Assembly (NCBI RefSeq): GCF_018861145.1
Contig: NZ_JAHKQT010000003.1
Span: forward strand, 62,001 to 126,000
From: Poseidonibacter lekithochrous
GTDB taxonomy: Bacteria; Campylobacterota; Campylobacteria; Campylobacterales; Arcobacteraceae
Length of the DNA: 64,000 bases
Direction of reading: 5' to 3'
Shown: positions 1 through 10,231 of the stretch, in pieces
Layout: each line of letters opens with the position of its first letter
Numbering within the stretch: position 1 is the first letter of the stretch
Position numbers and translations under genes: made by a program
Notes under the pieces: generated by a model
Told to the model about the DNA's origin: nothing
Database searches by the model: none
What the model saw: only the letters and a program-made list of their open reading frames with translations

Positions 1-699
1 TCAATAGAAGTTGATCCTTCATTATGTGATGATGCTCAAGGAACTATTGATGAAGGTTTAAGACTTTACTCTTCAATAAGTGCTGAAAATGTGATGATTA
101 AAGTACCAGCAACAGAAGCTGGATATATTGCAATGAGAGAATTAACTTCAAAAGGTATTCATGTAAATGCAACATTAATCTTTTCACCTGAACAAGCTAT
201 TAAATGCACACAAGCTTTAGATGAAGGTATTAAAGACTCTAATAAAGATATAAAAGCAGTTGTTTCTGTTTTTGTTTCTAGATTTGATCGAATGTGTGAT
301 GGGGAATTTATTACAAAAGGTTTAGCAACTTCTAAACTAGGTATTACAAATGCAATTAAGTGTTATCATGAAGTTAATAAATTCAAAAACTCAAATATTA
401 GAACACTATTTGCAAGTACTGGAGTTAAAGGAAATGAATTAGCACCAAGTTATTATATTGATAACTTAATCTTTCCAAACTCTGTAAATACTGCACCTTT
501 ATCAACTATTGAAGATTGGGTAAAAGATGGAGTTAAAGAAGAAACAAACATTATGAGTGAAGAAGATTGTAATGCATATTTTACAGAGTTAAAAAAGAAA
601 AATGTAAATATGAAAAAAGTTTATGATGATCTTTTAAGTCAAGGTTTAGAAGCATTTAAAGTTTCATTTAAAGATTTATTATCAAAGTTAATTAACTAA
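1..699 (+). CDS. tal: Transaldolase, 3' part (5' end outside window)
   Basis: Transaldolase moves a dihydroxyacetone unit between sugar phosphates in the non-oxidative pentose phosphate pathway in the cytoplasm. The frame is open from the first base, so 232 residues are visible and, judging from usual family length, roughly 90-100 are missing. The Schiff-base lysine is in KVPAT (visible residue 34), followed by NATLIFS (56-62) and SVFVSRFDR (89-97), all typical of the family. The internal GTG/ATG at 91/94 is not the start, because conserved sequence continues upstream of it. It is followed after 54 bases by the DAHP synthase gene; erythrose 4-phosphate links the two enzymes, so co-transcription would make sense but is inferred. 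Confidence 0.93.
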   Translation, partial: SIEVDPSLCDDAQGTIDEGLRLYSSISAENVMIKVPATEAGYIAMRELTSKGIHVNATLIFSPEQAIKCTQALDEGIKDSNKDIKAVVSVFVSRFDRMCDGEFITKGLATSKLGITNAIKCYHEVNKFKNSNIRTLFASTGVKGNELAPSYYIDNLIFPNSVNTAPLSTIEDWVKDGVKEETNIMSEEDCNAYFTELKKKNVNMKKVYDDLLSQGLEAFKVSFKDLLSKLIN

Positions 700-753
700 G
701 TTAAAATAAGATAATATTTCAAAATATAAGTAAAATAAAATAAAAGGTAAAAA

Positions 754-2118
754 ATGAAGAATTGGGAACCAAACAGTTGGAGAGATTTTCCAATAAAGCA
801 ACAACCAACTTATACAGATTTAGATAAGTTAAAAAAAGTAGAAAAAGAGTTAGGATCTTATCCTCCACTTATTTTTGCAGGGGAAGCTTTAAATTTAAAA
901 AATCAATTAGCTGATGTAGTAAACGGAAAAGCATTCTTACTTCAAGGTGGAGATTGTGCGGAGTCTTTTTCTTCATTTGATGCAAATAATATTAAGAATT
1001 TATTTAAAGTTATGATGCAAATGGCAGTTGTTTTAACATTTTCAGGAGGCTGTCCTATTGTTAAAGTTGGACGAATTGCTGGACAGTTTGCAAAACCTAG
1101 ATCTTCAGATTTTGAAGAAGTAAATGGAATTTCATTACCTTCTTATAGAGGAGATATTGTAAATGATATTGAATTTAATGAAAAAGCAAGAGGTCCTAAA
1201 CCTAAGAAGTTATTAAAAGCATATAATCAAAGTGCAGCAACTATGAACTTACTTCGTGCATTTTCTCGTGGAGGAATGGCAGATTTAAATCAAGTTAACT
1301 TATGGAATACAGATTTTATAAAAGATAATACTTTAGGTGAAAAATATGATGAGGTGTCTTCAAAAATCACTGAAGCACTTAATTTTATGAAAGCATGTGG
1401 AATTAATAGTCAAACTGCACCTAATTTAGCACAAACAACACTATTTACATCTCATGAAGCATTATTATTAAATTATGAGCAAGCATTAACTAGAAAAGAT
1501 TCAATTACAGGTGATTGGTTTAACTGTGCTGCTCATATGTTATGGATAGGCGATAGAACTAGAGATTTAAAAGATGCACATATTGAATACTTTAGAGGGA
1601 TTAAAAACCCAATAGGTTGTAAAGTAGGTCCATCAATGAAAGAAGACGAATTAATTCAATTAATTGATACTTTAAACCCAGAAAATGAAGCAGGAAGACT
1701 TAACTTAATTGTACGAATGGGTGCAAATAAAGTTGGTGATTTTTATCCTAAATTACTTGAAAGAGTAAAGCGTGAGGGAAAAAATGTATTATGGTCATGT
1801 GATCCAATGCATGGAAATACTATTAAAGCTGATAATGGTTATAAAACAAGAGATTTTGAAGCAATATTAAGTGAAGTAAAACAATTCTTCCAAATCCATA
1901 AAGCAGAAGGTACTTATGCTGGAGGAATCCATCTAGAAATGACTGGTCAAGATGTTACTGAGTGTACAGGAAGTGCAAGTTCAGCAGTTACAACTGAAGG
2001 CTTAGCATCTAGATATCATACACAATGTGATCCAAGATTAAATGCTGATCAAGCACTTGAATTATCATTTATGATTGCTGATACTTTAAAAGAAGCTAGA
2101 AAAGATTTAATTATTTAA
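754..2118 (+). CDS. Class II 3-deoxy-7-phosphoheptulonate (DAHP) synthase
   Basis: Condenses phosphoenolpyruvate with erythrose 4-phosphate, the first step of the shikimate pathway to aromatic amino acids, folate and menaquinone. The 454-residue length and motifs are those of the plant-type class II (AroA-II) family, not the short E. coli AroFGH type: [10 protein letters not shown] at 63-72, [14 protein letters not shown] near 104, [21 protein letters not shown] and [15 protein letters not shown] near the C-terminus. The start has AAGG upstream (aaaaggtaaaaaATG). It follows transaldolase, which can supply erythrose 4-phosphate, and ends at a strong bidirectional terminator. Feedback behaviour cannot be read from the sequence. 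Confidence 0.96.
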   Translation: MKNWEPNSWRDFPIKQQPTYTDLDKLKKVEKELGSYPPLIFAGEALNLKNQLADVVNGKAFLLQGGDCAESFSSFDANNIKNLFKVMMQMAVVLTFSGGCPIVKVGRIAGQFAKPRSSDFEEVNGISLPSYRGDIVNDIEFNEKARGPKPKKLLKAYNQSAATMNLLRAFSRGGMADLNQVNLWNTDFIKDNTLGEKYDEVSSKITEALNFMKACGINSQTAPNLAQTTLFTSHEALLLNYEQALTRKDSITGDWFNCAAHMLWIGDRTRDLKDAHIEYFRGIKNPIGCKVGPSMKEDELIQLIDTLNPENEAGRLNLIVRMGANKVGDFYPKLLERVKREGKNVLWSCDPMHGNTIKADNGYKTRDFEAILSEVKQFFQIHKAEGTYAGGIHLEMTGQDVTECTGSASSAVTTEGLASRYHTQCDPRLNADQALELSFMIADTLKEARKDLII

Positions 2119-2141
2119 TTAAATCTTTTAATTATGTGCAT

Positions 2142-2179
2142 AAAAAAGGGGATAGTTAAAAAACTATCCCCTTTTTTTA
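2142..2179. terminator. Bidirectional Rho-independent terminator
   Basis: A perfect 10-bp stem, GGGGATAGTT (2148-2157) with AACTATCCCC (2162-2171), has an AAAA loop, an A-run on the left and a T-run on the right. It can therefore end transcription of the DAHP synthase gene rightward and of the yffB-like gene leftward. Confidence 0.92.
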
Positions 2180-2199
2180 TATCTAGTAGTTTAAAACTT

Positions 2200-2541
2200 T
2201 TATAAAAAAGTTTCTTTATAAATCTCTTCATTAAAAGCTACTAAAACTTTTTCATCATATTCAATAACAGGTCTTTTAAAAAGCATTGGCTCTTTTTTTA
2301 GCCATTGTATTTTTCCCTCATCATCTAAATTTAACTCTTTTAATTTTAAAGTCCTATATTTAGTTCCTCTTGAATTAAATAGTAAATTTAAATCTGATTT
2401 TTCTACCCATGAATCTATTAGATCTGAACTTGGTGTTTCTTTTTTAAAATCAAAGAAATCAACTTCTATTTCATTGTCCTTAAAAAACTTTAAGGCTTTT
2501 CTAACAGAATCGCAGGTTTTTATTCCATAAACCTTAACCAT
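2200..2541 (-). CDS. ArsC/Spx-family protein, YffB-like
   Basis: A 113-residue thioredoxin-fold protein of the ArsC/Spx family. The single redox cysteine is Cys10 in YGIKTCDSVRKA, followed by NSRGTKYRTL near residue 57 and the family's KRPVIEY block near residue 91. The GIKTCD..RKA form matches the YffB subgroup, whose substrate is poorly defined, so arsenate reduction should not be assumed. No arsenic genes are nearby. It starts 8 bases after gatC ends, which suggests one leftward transcript. Confidence 0.8.
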   Translation of the reverse strand: MVKVYGIKTCDSVRKALKFFKDNEIEVDFFDFKKETPSSDLIDSWVEKSDLNLLFNSRGTKYRTLKLKELNLDDEGKIQWLKKEPMLFKRPVIEYDEKVLVAFNEEIYKETFL

Positions 2542-2549
2542 TTTTCTTC

Positions 2550-2840
2550 CTATTCAATAATTTTTGGTACAACAAAAAATCCATCTTCACTTTTTGGAGC
2601 ATGTTTTAAAATGTGATTTGATAATTCTAAGTCTTGATTGGCATTATCTTCTCTAAGTGGTGTTCCACCTTCAATTGTACTAAATGTAGCTTCAATATTT
2701 GATACATCTATTTCATTTAAGTTTTCAACAAAATTAATAATATCAGCAAGTTCTGCTTTTAAATTTTCTTTTTTTGACTCATCTATTTCTAAACTAGATA
2801 GTTTTGATAGTTTCGCAATTAAGTTATCATCAACAGTCAT
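2550..2840 (-). CDS. gatC: Asp-tRNA(Asn)/Glu-tRNA(Gln) amidotransferase subunit C
   Basis: GatC stabilises the GatA amidase on GatB in the complex that converts Glu-tRNA(Gln) and Asp-tRNA(Asn) to the correct amidated forms. The 96-residue length, the N-terminal helix KLSKLSSLEIDESK and the INFVENLNEIDVSNIEAT segment are typical. gatA and gatB are not in the window; unlinked gat genes are usual in Campylobacterota. GatC precedes the yffB-like gene on the same strand with an 8-base gap. Confidence 0.93.
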   Translation of the reverse strand: MTVDDNLIAKLSKLSSLEIDESKKENLKAELADIINFVENLNEIDVSNIEATFSTIEGGTPLREDNANQDLELSNHILKHAPKSEDGFFVVPKIIE

Positions 2841-2904
2841 ATTTTTCCTTATAATTTCTAATATTTATCTATTTTAACATAAAAATAGAAAATCTTCTTT
2901 TAAT

Positions 2905-4050
<1,146 letters not shown>

Positions 4051-4162
4051 TTAATAGAATTATATCTAAAGTAGATTAATATTTAAATTTATAATTATTA
4101 ATTCTAAATATGACTTATTCTCTAGGATTATTAGAATTATTTATTTTTTTGTTTTTTTTAGT

Positions 4163-4168
4163 TATACT
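4163..4168 (+). promoter_or_regulatory. Candidate -10 element for the TolC-like gene
   Basis: TATACT lies 29 bases before the ATG at 4198 in a T-rich region. Campylobacterota vegetative promoters often show a -10 after T-rich sequence and no clear -35, which fits here. An AAGGA ribosome site follows at about 4189. Confidence 0.5.
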
Positions 4169-4197
4169 ATGAAACTATAAATTTTTCAAGGAAAAGT

Positions 4198-5646
4198 ATG
4201 AAATTATTGTTATGTTTATTAATATGTACAAATGTAATATTTGCGAAAACAAAAGAATTTACATTAAAAGAAGTAATAAATATTGCTTTAGAGAATAATC
4301 ACAAAAGTAAGATTTCAAAAGTTGCACTAGAAATTGCAAATGCTCAATATAATCAAGCCCTTAGTGCAAATTATCCAGCGTTAAATGCAATGGTTGTTGG
4401 ACAAAGAAAAAATGAAGATGTTATTTTTCAACAAAGAGGTACATTTTCTTTACCTTCGGAGCTTACAAAAACCTTAGCTTTAGCAAATACTTTAAGTATA
4501 TCTGATAGTGCAACTAGAACTTATGCTCAATCTCAAATTGCTGCAACACCATTAAGTGCATTCCCAGAAGGAACAATAAGTGCAGATATAGATTCAACTG
4601 CATTAGGTAGAGATACCATTAAAAGTTCTCTAAACCTTTTATATCCATTATTTACAGGTGGGAAAATATCTTCAGTAATTGAACAAGCTAAATTAAATAA
4701 ATTATTAGCAATGAATACAATTAGAAGAAATGATTTAGATGTTGTTTACGATATTAAAAAATATTTTTATGGATATGTTTTAACAAATGAGTTATATAAA
4801 ATCGCGAAATCTACACTTACTAGAATGAATTATATATCTACTTTAACAAAACAGTTTTATGAAAGTGGAGAGTCTTTAAATGTTAAAAAAACAGATTATT
4901 TATCTATACAAGTTACAGTTGCTTTAATAGAATCAATAGTTGCTAAAATTGAAGCAAATAGATTTATGGTTAGATCAGCCTTATCAAATGCTATGGGTTT
5001 AGCATGGGATAGTGAAATAAAATTAAAATATACAAATAATGAATTATTACCTCCAAAGTATTCTTTATCAAAATTAGTTCAAGATGCATATAGAACAAAT
5101 AGTGATATTAGAAAAATGGATATTGCATTAAAAATATCAAAAGAGCAAATAAAAGAACAAAAAGCAGGTCATTATCCAAGTGTTGCTTTAATGGGAGAAC
5201 TTGCTCACACATATAATTCTTATGAATATGGATATTTATCTGATGATAAAGAGAATACATGGAATATTGGCTTTGCAGCACAAATCCCACTTTTTGATGG
5301 CTTTAAAACGACAAATATGGTGAGTGAAAAGAAGTTAGAAAAAAAGAAACTATATTTATTACAAGATATGTTAAAAGAGGGAGTTGCATTACAAATTAAA
5401 AATGAACTTAATAATGCACTTATTGGTTTTAAACAAATTCAAACATTGAAAAAAGCAAAAAAACTAGCACGTGATAGTAGAGAGTTAAATGTAAGAGGTT
5501 ATCAAATAGATGCTATTGAACCACAAAAAGTTATAGAAGCACAATATATTGAATCTTATGTAAAAGCTGATTATTTAAAATATGTTCATGATTATTTATT
5601 ATCTTTAGCTAAAATTGACAACTTAATAGGACAGGAAGTAAAGTAA
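4198..5646 (+). CDS. TolC-family outer-membrane efflux/secretion protein
   Basis: A 482-residue outer-membrane factor. Residues 1-16 form a signal peptide ending in FAK, followed by the FTLKEVINIALENNHK start typical of OEP repeats. The second repeat starts near residue 285 (LSKLVQDAYRTNSDIRK), and beta-barrel patches such as LNLLYPLFTGGK and IGFAAQIPLFDGFKT are clear. Trimers would form a channel for a tripartite pump or type I exporter, but no membrane fusion protein or inner-membrane pump gene is adjacent. The substrate is therefore unknown. The next gene, a COG3400 protein, has its own apparent promoter. Confidence 0.88.
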   Translation: MKLLLCLLICTNVIFAKTKEFTLKEVINIALENNHKSKISKVALEIANAQYNQALSANYPALNAMVVGQRKNEDVIFQQRGTFSLPSELTKTLALANTLSISDSATRTYAQSQIAATPLSAFPEGTISADIDSTALGRDTIKSSLNLLYPLFTGGKISSVIEQAKLNKLLAMNTIRRNDLDVVYDIKKYFYGYVLTNELYKIAKSTLTRMNYISTLTKQFYESGESLNVKKTDYLSIQVTVALIESIVAKIEANRFMVRSALSNAMGLAWDSEIKLKYTNNELLPPKYSLSKLVQDAYRTNSDIRKMDIALKISKEQIKEQKAGHYPSVALMGELAHTYNSYEYGYLSDDKENTWNIGFAAQIPLFDGFKTTNMVSEKKLEKKKLYLLQDMLKEGVALQIKNELNNALIGFKQIQTLKKAKKLARDSRELNVRGYQIDAIEPQKVIEAQYIESYVKADYLKYVHDYLLSLAKIDNLIGQEVK

Positions 5647-5687
5647 AAAAATTAGCTTTATTTCTGCTACTATTAATTTAAAAAAGA

Positions 5688-5693
5688 TATAAT
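5688..5693 (+). promoter_or_regulatory. Candidate -10 element abutting the COG3400 start codon
   Basis: A perfect TATAAT ends six bases before the ATG at 5700, and no Shine-Dalgarno sequence is seen between them. If used, transcription would begin at or within a base or two of the start codon, giving a leaderless mRNA. The TolC-like gene ends at 5646, so read-through is the alternative. Confidence 0.4.
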
Positions 5694-5699
5694 GTCCAA

Positions 5700-7130
5700 A
5701 TGAAAAAAATCTTGATTATTTTAGACGGCATTGTTGCAAAAAAATTAATGCACAGAATCGTAGAAGCAAATACTGGTGATAACGCTTATGATATTATATA
5801 TATGAGTGATGTTATCCTCCCTGTTCAAAAACCTTCGAACTTTACTTTTTATAAATTTGATCCAACGTCTAAATCAAAACTTGCAATGGTTTTAGATAAA
5901 AATATTCATACAGAAGTATTAATCGCACTTAATTCAAAAGATGAAATGATTAATGTAACAAAGAATATTAGAAGTCACAAACAAAACTTACAAATGACAA
6001 TTTTAGATTATTGGGGTTTAGATTTTAAAGATCCATATATAAATGTATATAAAGGTATCGATGTTCTTGCAAATGGAATGGTTGAACGACTTCCAAATAT
6101 TCCTGTTGTAGCCCAAAATATTGGTTTAAAGCAGGGTGAAATTATGGAGATTAGAGTTCCATTTGGAAGCTCTTATGCATATAGATACTTAGGTTCAATT
6201 GAGCAAAAAGAGTGGAAAATATTTGCACTTTATAGAAATCAACAACTTGTAAATATTAAGCCATCATTAGTTTTAAAACCAAATGATGTGATTTTAGTAG
6301 TTGGAAAACCTTATGTTTTAATGCAAGTATATAATGCAATTGGAAAAACACAAGGGCAGTTTCCTATGCCTTTTGGTCACAATATTTATTTATATTTAGA
6401 TCTTTATTTACAAGATGAAAAAAGTGTAAAAAAAGCTATTGAAGAAGCAAAAACATTAAACCAAAGGTTAAAAAATAATAAATTAATTATTAGAATCACT
6501 AGACCTACAACACCTGCTATTATGAATTATATAAAAGAAAAGTTAAAATATTTTGACAGTATTGTAGTAAGAGTTGATTATTCGAGTAAAGGTTTTAATA
6601 AAATTCTAAAAGAAGATTTTAGAAAATATGATATTGGAATGATGATTCTAACTCAAGAAATGTTTAAATCAAAAGATTCTTTAAGAATTATAGTTGATTA
6701 TAAAGTTCCTATTTTTAAATTAGGAGAAGAGAGTATGAAATCTATAAAACAAACTGTAGTTTTATTAAATGATACTCACTCTTATGAACAAATATCTCCA
6801 ATTGTATTTGATGTTGCAAGTCAAATCAAAACAAAAACAAGAATCTTTGATTTAGACCCAATTGGAGAGGATGAAGATAAAACAAATTTATTAGATCACT
6901 TTGAAAACTTAGCAAAAATATTTAATGAAAAAATCGAAATTATATCAAATAATAAAAATCCAGTAAGAGAATTACTAAAAGAAAAAAATATGCTTCAAAT
7001 TTTACCTTTAAAAGAAGAGATGCTTAAAAAAAGATTTTCATGGAAATTCTTCTATACAAATACTGATTGTATCTCTTTTGATATGAATAAATATAACCAA
7101 TTATTAATACCAATAGTTGAAGAACACTAG
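5700..7130 (+). CDS. COG3400-family protein with TrkA-C-like domain
   Basis: A 476-residue cytoplasmic protein found in Campylobacterota and usually annotated only as COG3400 or TrkA-C domain protein. The N-terminal about 110 residues (MKKILIILDGIVAKKLM...) look Rossmann-like. Residues about 138-215 read as an RCK-C/TrkA-C domain (QGEIMEIRVPFGSS, LVLKPNDVILVVGKP, LMQVYNAIG). The C-terminal half has alternating strands and helices with no motif I can name. RCK-C domains bind small ligands and often gate ion transport, but no potassium transporter is adjacent. There is no signal peptide or membrane segment. No Shine-Dalgarno precedes the ATG, and a -10-like TATAAT sits directly upstream. Confidence 0.75.
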   Translation: MKKILIILDGIVAKKLMHRIVEANTGDNAYDIIYMSDVILPVQKPSNFTFYKFDPTSKSKLAMVLDKNIHTEVLIALNSKDEMINVTKNIRSHKQNLQMTILDYWGLDFKDPYINVYKGIDVLANGMVERLPNIPVVAQNIGLKQGEIMEIRVPFGSSYAYRYLGSIEQKEWKIFALYRNQQLVNIKPSLVLKPNDVILVVGKPYVLMQVYNAIGKTQGQFPMPFGHNIYLYLDLYLQDEKSVKKAIEEAKTLNQRLKNNKLIIRITRPTTPAIMNYIKEKLKYFDSIVVRVDYSSKGFNKILKEDFRKYDIGMMILTQEMFKSKDSLRIIVDYKVPIFKLGEESMKSIKQTVVLLNDTHSYEQISPIVFDVASQIKTKTRIFDLDPIGEDEDKTNLLDHFENLAKIFNEKIEIISNNKNPVRELLKEKNMLQILPLKEEMLKKRFSWKFFYTNTDCISFDMNKYNQLLIPIVEEH

Positions 7131-7148
7131 ATGGCAAGGAAAAATTAA

Positions 7149-8279
7149 ATGAATTTTGAGAAATACCCTTTTGAAAGATTAACAGAAATATTAGCAGATG
7201 TTATACCTAATGAGAATTATGAATTATCTGCTTTAACTATTGGTGAACCGAAGTTTGAAACACCAGATTTTATACAAGATGCATTAAAGCAATCAACTTC
7301 TTTATTGAAAAAATATCCAGCATCAGCAGGAATTTCTGAGCTTAAAGATGCAATGATTAATTTTGTAAATAAAAGATTTGATGTTGCTTTAGATTATACG
7401 CAAATTATTCCAACTTTTGGAACAAGAGAAGTTCTATTTAACTTCCCTCAATTTGCATTGTTTGATAAAAAAGAGCCAACTATTGCTTTTACAAATCCTT
7501 TTTATCAAATTTATGAAGGTGCTGCAATAGCAAGTAGGGCTTCTGTTATCCATATTGATTTAACTAAAGAGAATGATTTTAAAGCATATTTAGACGAAGA
7601 GCAGCTAAAAAAATGTGATTTAGTAGTTTTAAACTTCCCAAATAATCCAACTTCTGCATCTATGAGTAAAGAAGAATTAGGAGAATGGGTAGAAAAAGCT
7701 TTAATATATGATTTTATTTTAATTAATGATGAATGTTATTCAGAAATTTATTTTGATGAAGATAATAAACCAGCTTCTTTACTTGAAGCTAGTATCTTAG
7801 TTGGAAATAAAAAGTTTAAAAATGTTTTAGTAATGAATTCGATTTCAAAAAGAAGTTCTGCTCCAGGATTACGAAGTGGATTTATTGCAGGTGATGCAAA
7901 AATACTTAAAAATTATATGCAATATAGAACTTATGTTGGATGTGCTTCTCCTGTACCTCTTCAACTAGCAGCTGCAGCTGCATGGAATGAAGAAAGTCAT
8001 GTAGAGTATTTTAGAAGTATTTATAAGAAGAACTTTGAACTAGCACGTGAAATATTAGGAGTTGCTACTCCACAAGCTACATTTTATATTTGGCTTGAAG
8101 TTGAAGATGAAATAGAATTTACAAGAAATTTATATAAAGAAAAAAATATAAAAGTACTTCCAGGATCTTTCTTAGGTAGAGAAGGAATTGGAAAAGGTTA
8201 TGTACGAATAGCACTAGTTGAAAATGCACAAAAAACAGAAGAAGTATTAAAAAGATTAAAGGATTTTATTGATGGATAA
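7149..8279 (+). CDS. PLP-dependent class I/II aminotransferase (DapC/AspB-like)
   Basis: A 376-residue fold-type I aminotransferase. Visible features are LNFPNNPTSA (161-170), DECYSEIYF (194-202), the PLP lysine Lys234 in NSISKRSSAPGLRSGF, and Arg242 of the SxxKxxxxxGxRxG pattern. It precedes murC with one small gene between; the equivalent H. pylori genes (HP0624-HP0623) are also neighbours, as I remember them. Aminotransferases here are often annotated as succinyldiaminopimelate transaminase (DapC), which would serve peptidoglycan as murC does. The substrate assignment is inference. AAGG lies before the ATG (gcaaggaaaaattaaATG). Confidence 0.85.
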   Translation: MNFEKYPFERLTEILADVIPNENYELSALTIGEPKFETPDFIQDALKQSTSLLKKYPASAGISELKDAMINFVNKRFDVALDYTQIIPTFGTREVLFNFPQFALFDKKEPTIAFTNPFYQIYEGAAIASRASVIHIDLTKENDFKAYLDEEQLKKCDLVVLNFPNNPTSASMSKEELGEWVEKALIYDFILINDECYSEIYFDEDNKPASLLEASILVGNKKFKNVLVMNSISKRSSAPGLRSGFIAGDAKILKNYMQYRTYVGCASPVPLQLAAAAAWNEESHVEYFRSIYKKNFELAREILGVATPQATFYIWLEVEDEIEFTRNLYKEKNIKVLPGSFLGREGIGKGYVRIALVENAQKTEEVLKRLKDFIDG

Positions 8280-8853
8280 AGAGCAGTTAAATGATGCAAG
8301 AACAAATCCAGATTTTCTAAAGTATTTAGAAGAGGCTAGAGTTAAATCTATTGCAGAAAAAAATATTAATGTAATGTATGAAACATTAGATTCAATGTTA
8401 ATTTTAGATTTAGATGAAGAAAAGATAAATAAACTTTATGAAGAGATTTTAAAAACTTCTTTTGAAAATGTTGAGCAAATTGTAAATAAAAATGAAAAGC
8501 TAAAGTTAGAAAATGAAAACTTACTTTATGTAAGAGCTTTTTATGAACATGCAATTGAAAAATGGTCATACGATAATTTTGATGGGGCTAAAGAACTAGT
8601 TTTTGTTTTAGCTAATATAATTGATGATGAGACTTTAGAGAAAGCTTTAAATGTTTTATTAATAGTTTTATCAACAAAAAATCAATTAGACTTTTTCTAT
8701 GATACAAGTGTTGATCTTGAAAAAGAAAGTAGTGAAGAAAAGTATGGATACTTTATTATGAATTTTAAATTTGATATAGATGAATTTTTAAATGATAATA
8801 AGGAAATACTTGAAAAAGAGTATAAAAATTTAAAACATTTATTGGAAAGCTAA
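8272..8853 (+). CDS. Unknown acidic alpha-helical protein between aminotransferase and murC
   Basis: I do not recognise this 193-residue protein. It is highly acidic and lysine-rich, predicted largely helical, with a coiled-coil-like stretch at about residues 45-90, and has no signal peptide, cysteines or catalytic signature. The ATG at 8272 is preferred to the TTG at 8269. It overlaps the aminotransferase stop by 8 bases, and its own TAA overlaps the murC ATG (taATG), so all three are translationally coupled. The position suggests a link to envelope precursor synthesis, but this is context only. Confidence 0.7.
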   Translation: MDKEQLNDARTNPDFLKYLEEARVKSIAEKNINVMYETLDSMLILDLDEEKINKLYEEILKTSFENVEQIVNKNEKLKLENENLLYVRAFYEHAIEKWSYDNFDGAKELVFVLANIIDDETLEKALNVLLIVLSTKNQLDFFYDTSVDLEKESSEEKYGYFIMNFKFDIDEFLNDNKEILEKEYKNLKHLLES

Positions 8854-10157
8854 TGAAAGTACATTTTATAGGAATAGGTGGAATTGGACTTTCAGCCTTA
8901 GCAAGATTTTTAAATTATGATGGTCATGAAATAAGTGGTTCAGATATGAAAAGTTCACCTATTACAAAAGAACTTCAAAATGAAGGTATTCACGTTTCTT
9001 GCCCTCAAAGTGCAAATAATATAAAAGATGATTTTGATTTAGTAATTTATTCTGCAGCAGTAACAGATGAAAATCCAGAATTAATTCAATCAAGAGTTAA
9101 ACAAATTAGAACACTTTCAAGAAAAGAAGCTTTACCTATTGTTTTAGGAGATAAGAAAAATTATTGTGTAGCAGGTGCTCATGGAAAATCAACTACAACT
9201 GCAATACTAGCTTCTATTTTACAAAGTTCAGCATTAATTGGTGCAATCTCAAAAGAGTTTGGTTCAAATTTTAAGTATGTAAATGATTTAGTTGCTTTTG
9301 AAGCGGATGAATCAGATGCCTCTTTTTTACTTTCAAACCCATATTGTGCGATTGTAACAAATGCAGAACCAGAACATATGGAATATTATCACTATGATTA
9401 TGATAAGTTTTATGAGTCTTATGAAAGATTTATAGCACTTGCTAAAAAAAGAGTATTAAATGGTGAAGATAAAGATATTAAAAAGTTAAAGATTGAAGAA
9501 GCTACGTATCTTTATCCTAGTGTTGATATTAAAAACTTATCGTATACTCTAAAAGATAAAGAGCCATGTACTAGATTTGAATTAAAAGATTTAGGTAGTT
9601 TTGAAGTTTGGGGCTTTGGATATCACATTGCAGTTGATGCATCACTAGCTATTTTAGCTGCACTTAATGAACTTGATATTGAAAGTATTAGAACTAATCT
9701 TTTAAAATACAAAGGGATTAAAAAAAGATTTGATGTTGTTCAAGCAAATGATAAGTTTGTTGTAATTGATGATTATGCGCATCATCCAACAGAAATTGAA
9801 GTTACGATGAAATCAATTGAATTATATGATAATTTAACAAATTTAAATAATAGAATTGTTTTATGGCAACCACATAAATACTCAAGAACAAGTGATAATC
9901 TTGAAGGTTTTAAAAAATGCTTTAGAAGATGTGATGAGTTAATTATACTTCCTATTTGGACAATTCCAGGTGAGCAAAAAATTGATATAAACTTTGAAAA
10001 AGAATTTGCTACATATAATCCTATTTTTGCAGATAGAATCTCTTCAACAAATGGAAGAATTGATTTAATAAAAGATGAGAAAATTATAAAAAGTTATGAC
10101 GAAGGAATATTCTTAGGCGTTGGAGCTGGAGATATTACTTATCAACTTAGACATTAA
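8853..10157 (+). CDS. murC: UDP-N-acetylmuramate--L-alanine ligase
   Basis: Adds the first amino acid of the peptidoglycan stem peptide to UDP-MurNAc, using ATP. At 434 residues it shows the N-terminal UDP-binding loop FIGIGGIGLSALA (5-17), the GSDMKSS switch (29-35), the ATP loop GAHGKSTTT (108-116), EADESDASF and NAEPEHMEYY in the central domain, and DDYAHHPTEI plus WQPHKYSRT in the C-terminal domain. The start overlaps the preceding stop codon by one base. It is the last gene of this run and is followed by a hairpin before nhaA. Confidence 0.97.
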   Translation: MKVHFIGIGGIGLSALARFLNYDGHEISGSDMKSSPITKELQNEGIHVSCPQSANNIKDDFDLVIYSAAVTDENPELIQSRVKQIRTLSRKEALPIVLGDKKNYCVAGAHGKSTTTAILASILQSSALIGAISKEFGSNFKYVNDLVAFEADESDASFLLSNPYCAIVTNAEPEHMEYYHYDYDKFYESYERFIALAKKRVLNGEDKDIKKLKIEEATYLYPSVDIKNLSYTLKDKEPCTRFELKDLGSFEVWGFGYHIAVDASLAILAALNELDIESIRTNLLKYKGIKKRFDVVQANDKFVVIDDYAHHPTEIEVTMKSIELYDNLTNLNNRIVLWQPHKYSRTSDNLEGFKKCFRRCDELIILPIWTIPGEQKIDINFEKEFATYNPIFADRISSTNGRIDLIKDEKIIKSYDEGIFLGVGAGDITYQLRH

Positions 10158-10161
10158 TTTA

Positions 10162-10195
10162 TAAACTGCTTTAATATTTAATAAAGCAGTTTATA
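10162..10195. terminator. Hairpin between murC and nhaA (weak terminator or operator)
   Basis: A perfect 13-bp inverted repeat, ATAAACTGCTTTA and TAAAGCAGTTTAT, has an 8-base AT loop. It lies 5 bases after murC and 37 bases before nhaA. There is no long T-run after the right arm, so it may be a weak murC terminator or a protein-binding site near the nhaA promoter. Confidence 0.5.
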
Positions 10196-10231
10196 CTAAA
10201 ATTATATATTACGCTCTAAAAGGCAGGTATT

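Noticed and set aside
2200-2541. Arsenate reductase call for the ArsC-family protein
   Set aside because: The GIKTCDSVRKA start matches YffB rather than ArsC, and no other arsenic gene is nearby.
2638-2877. 79-codon ORF on the plus strand
   Set aside because: It is the antisense shadow of gatC, which is a clear family match on the minus strand.
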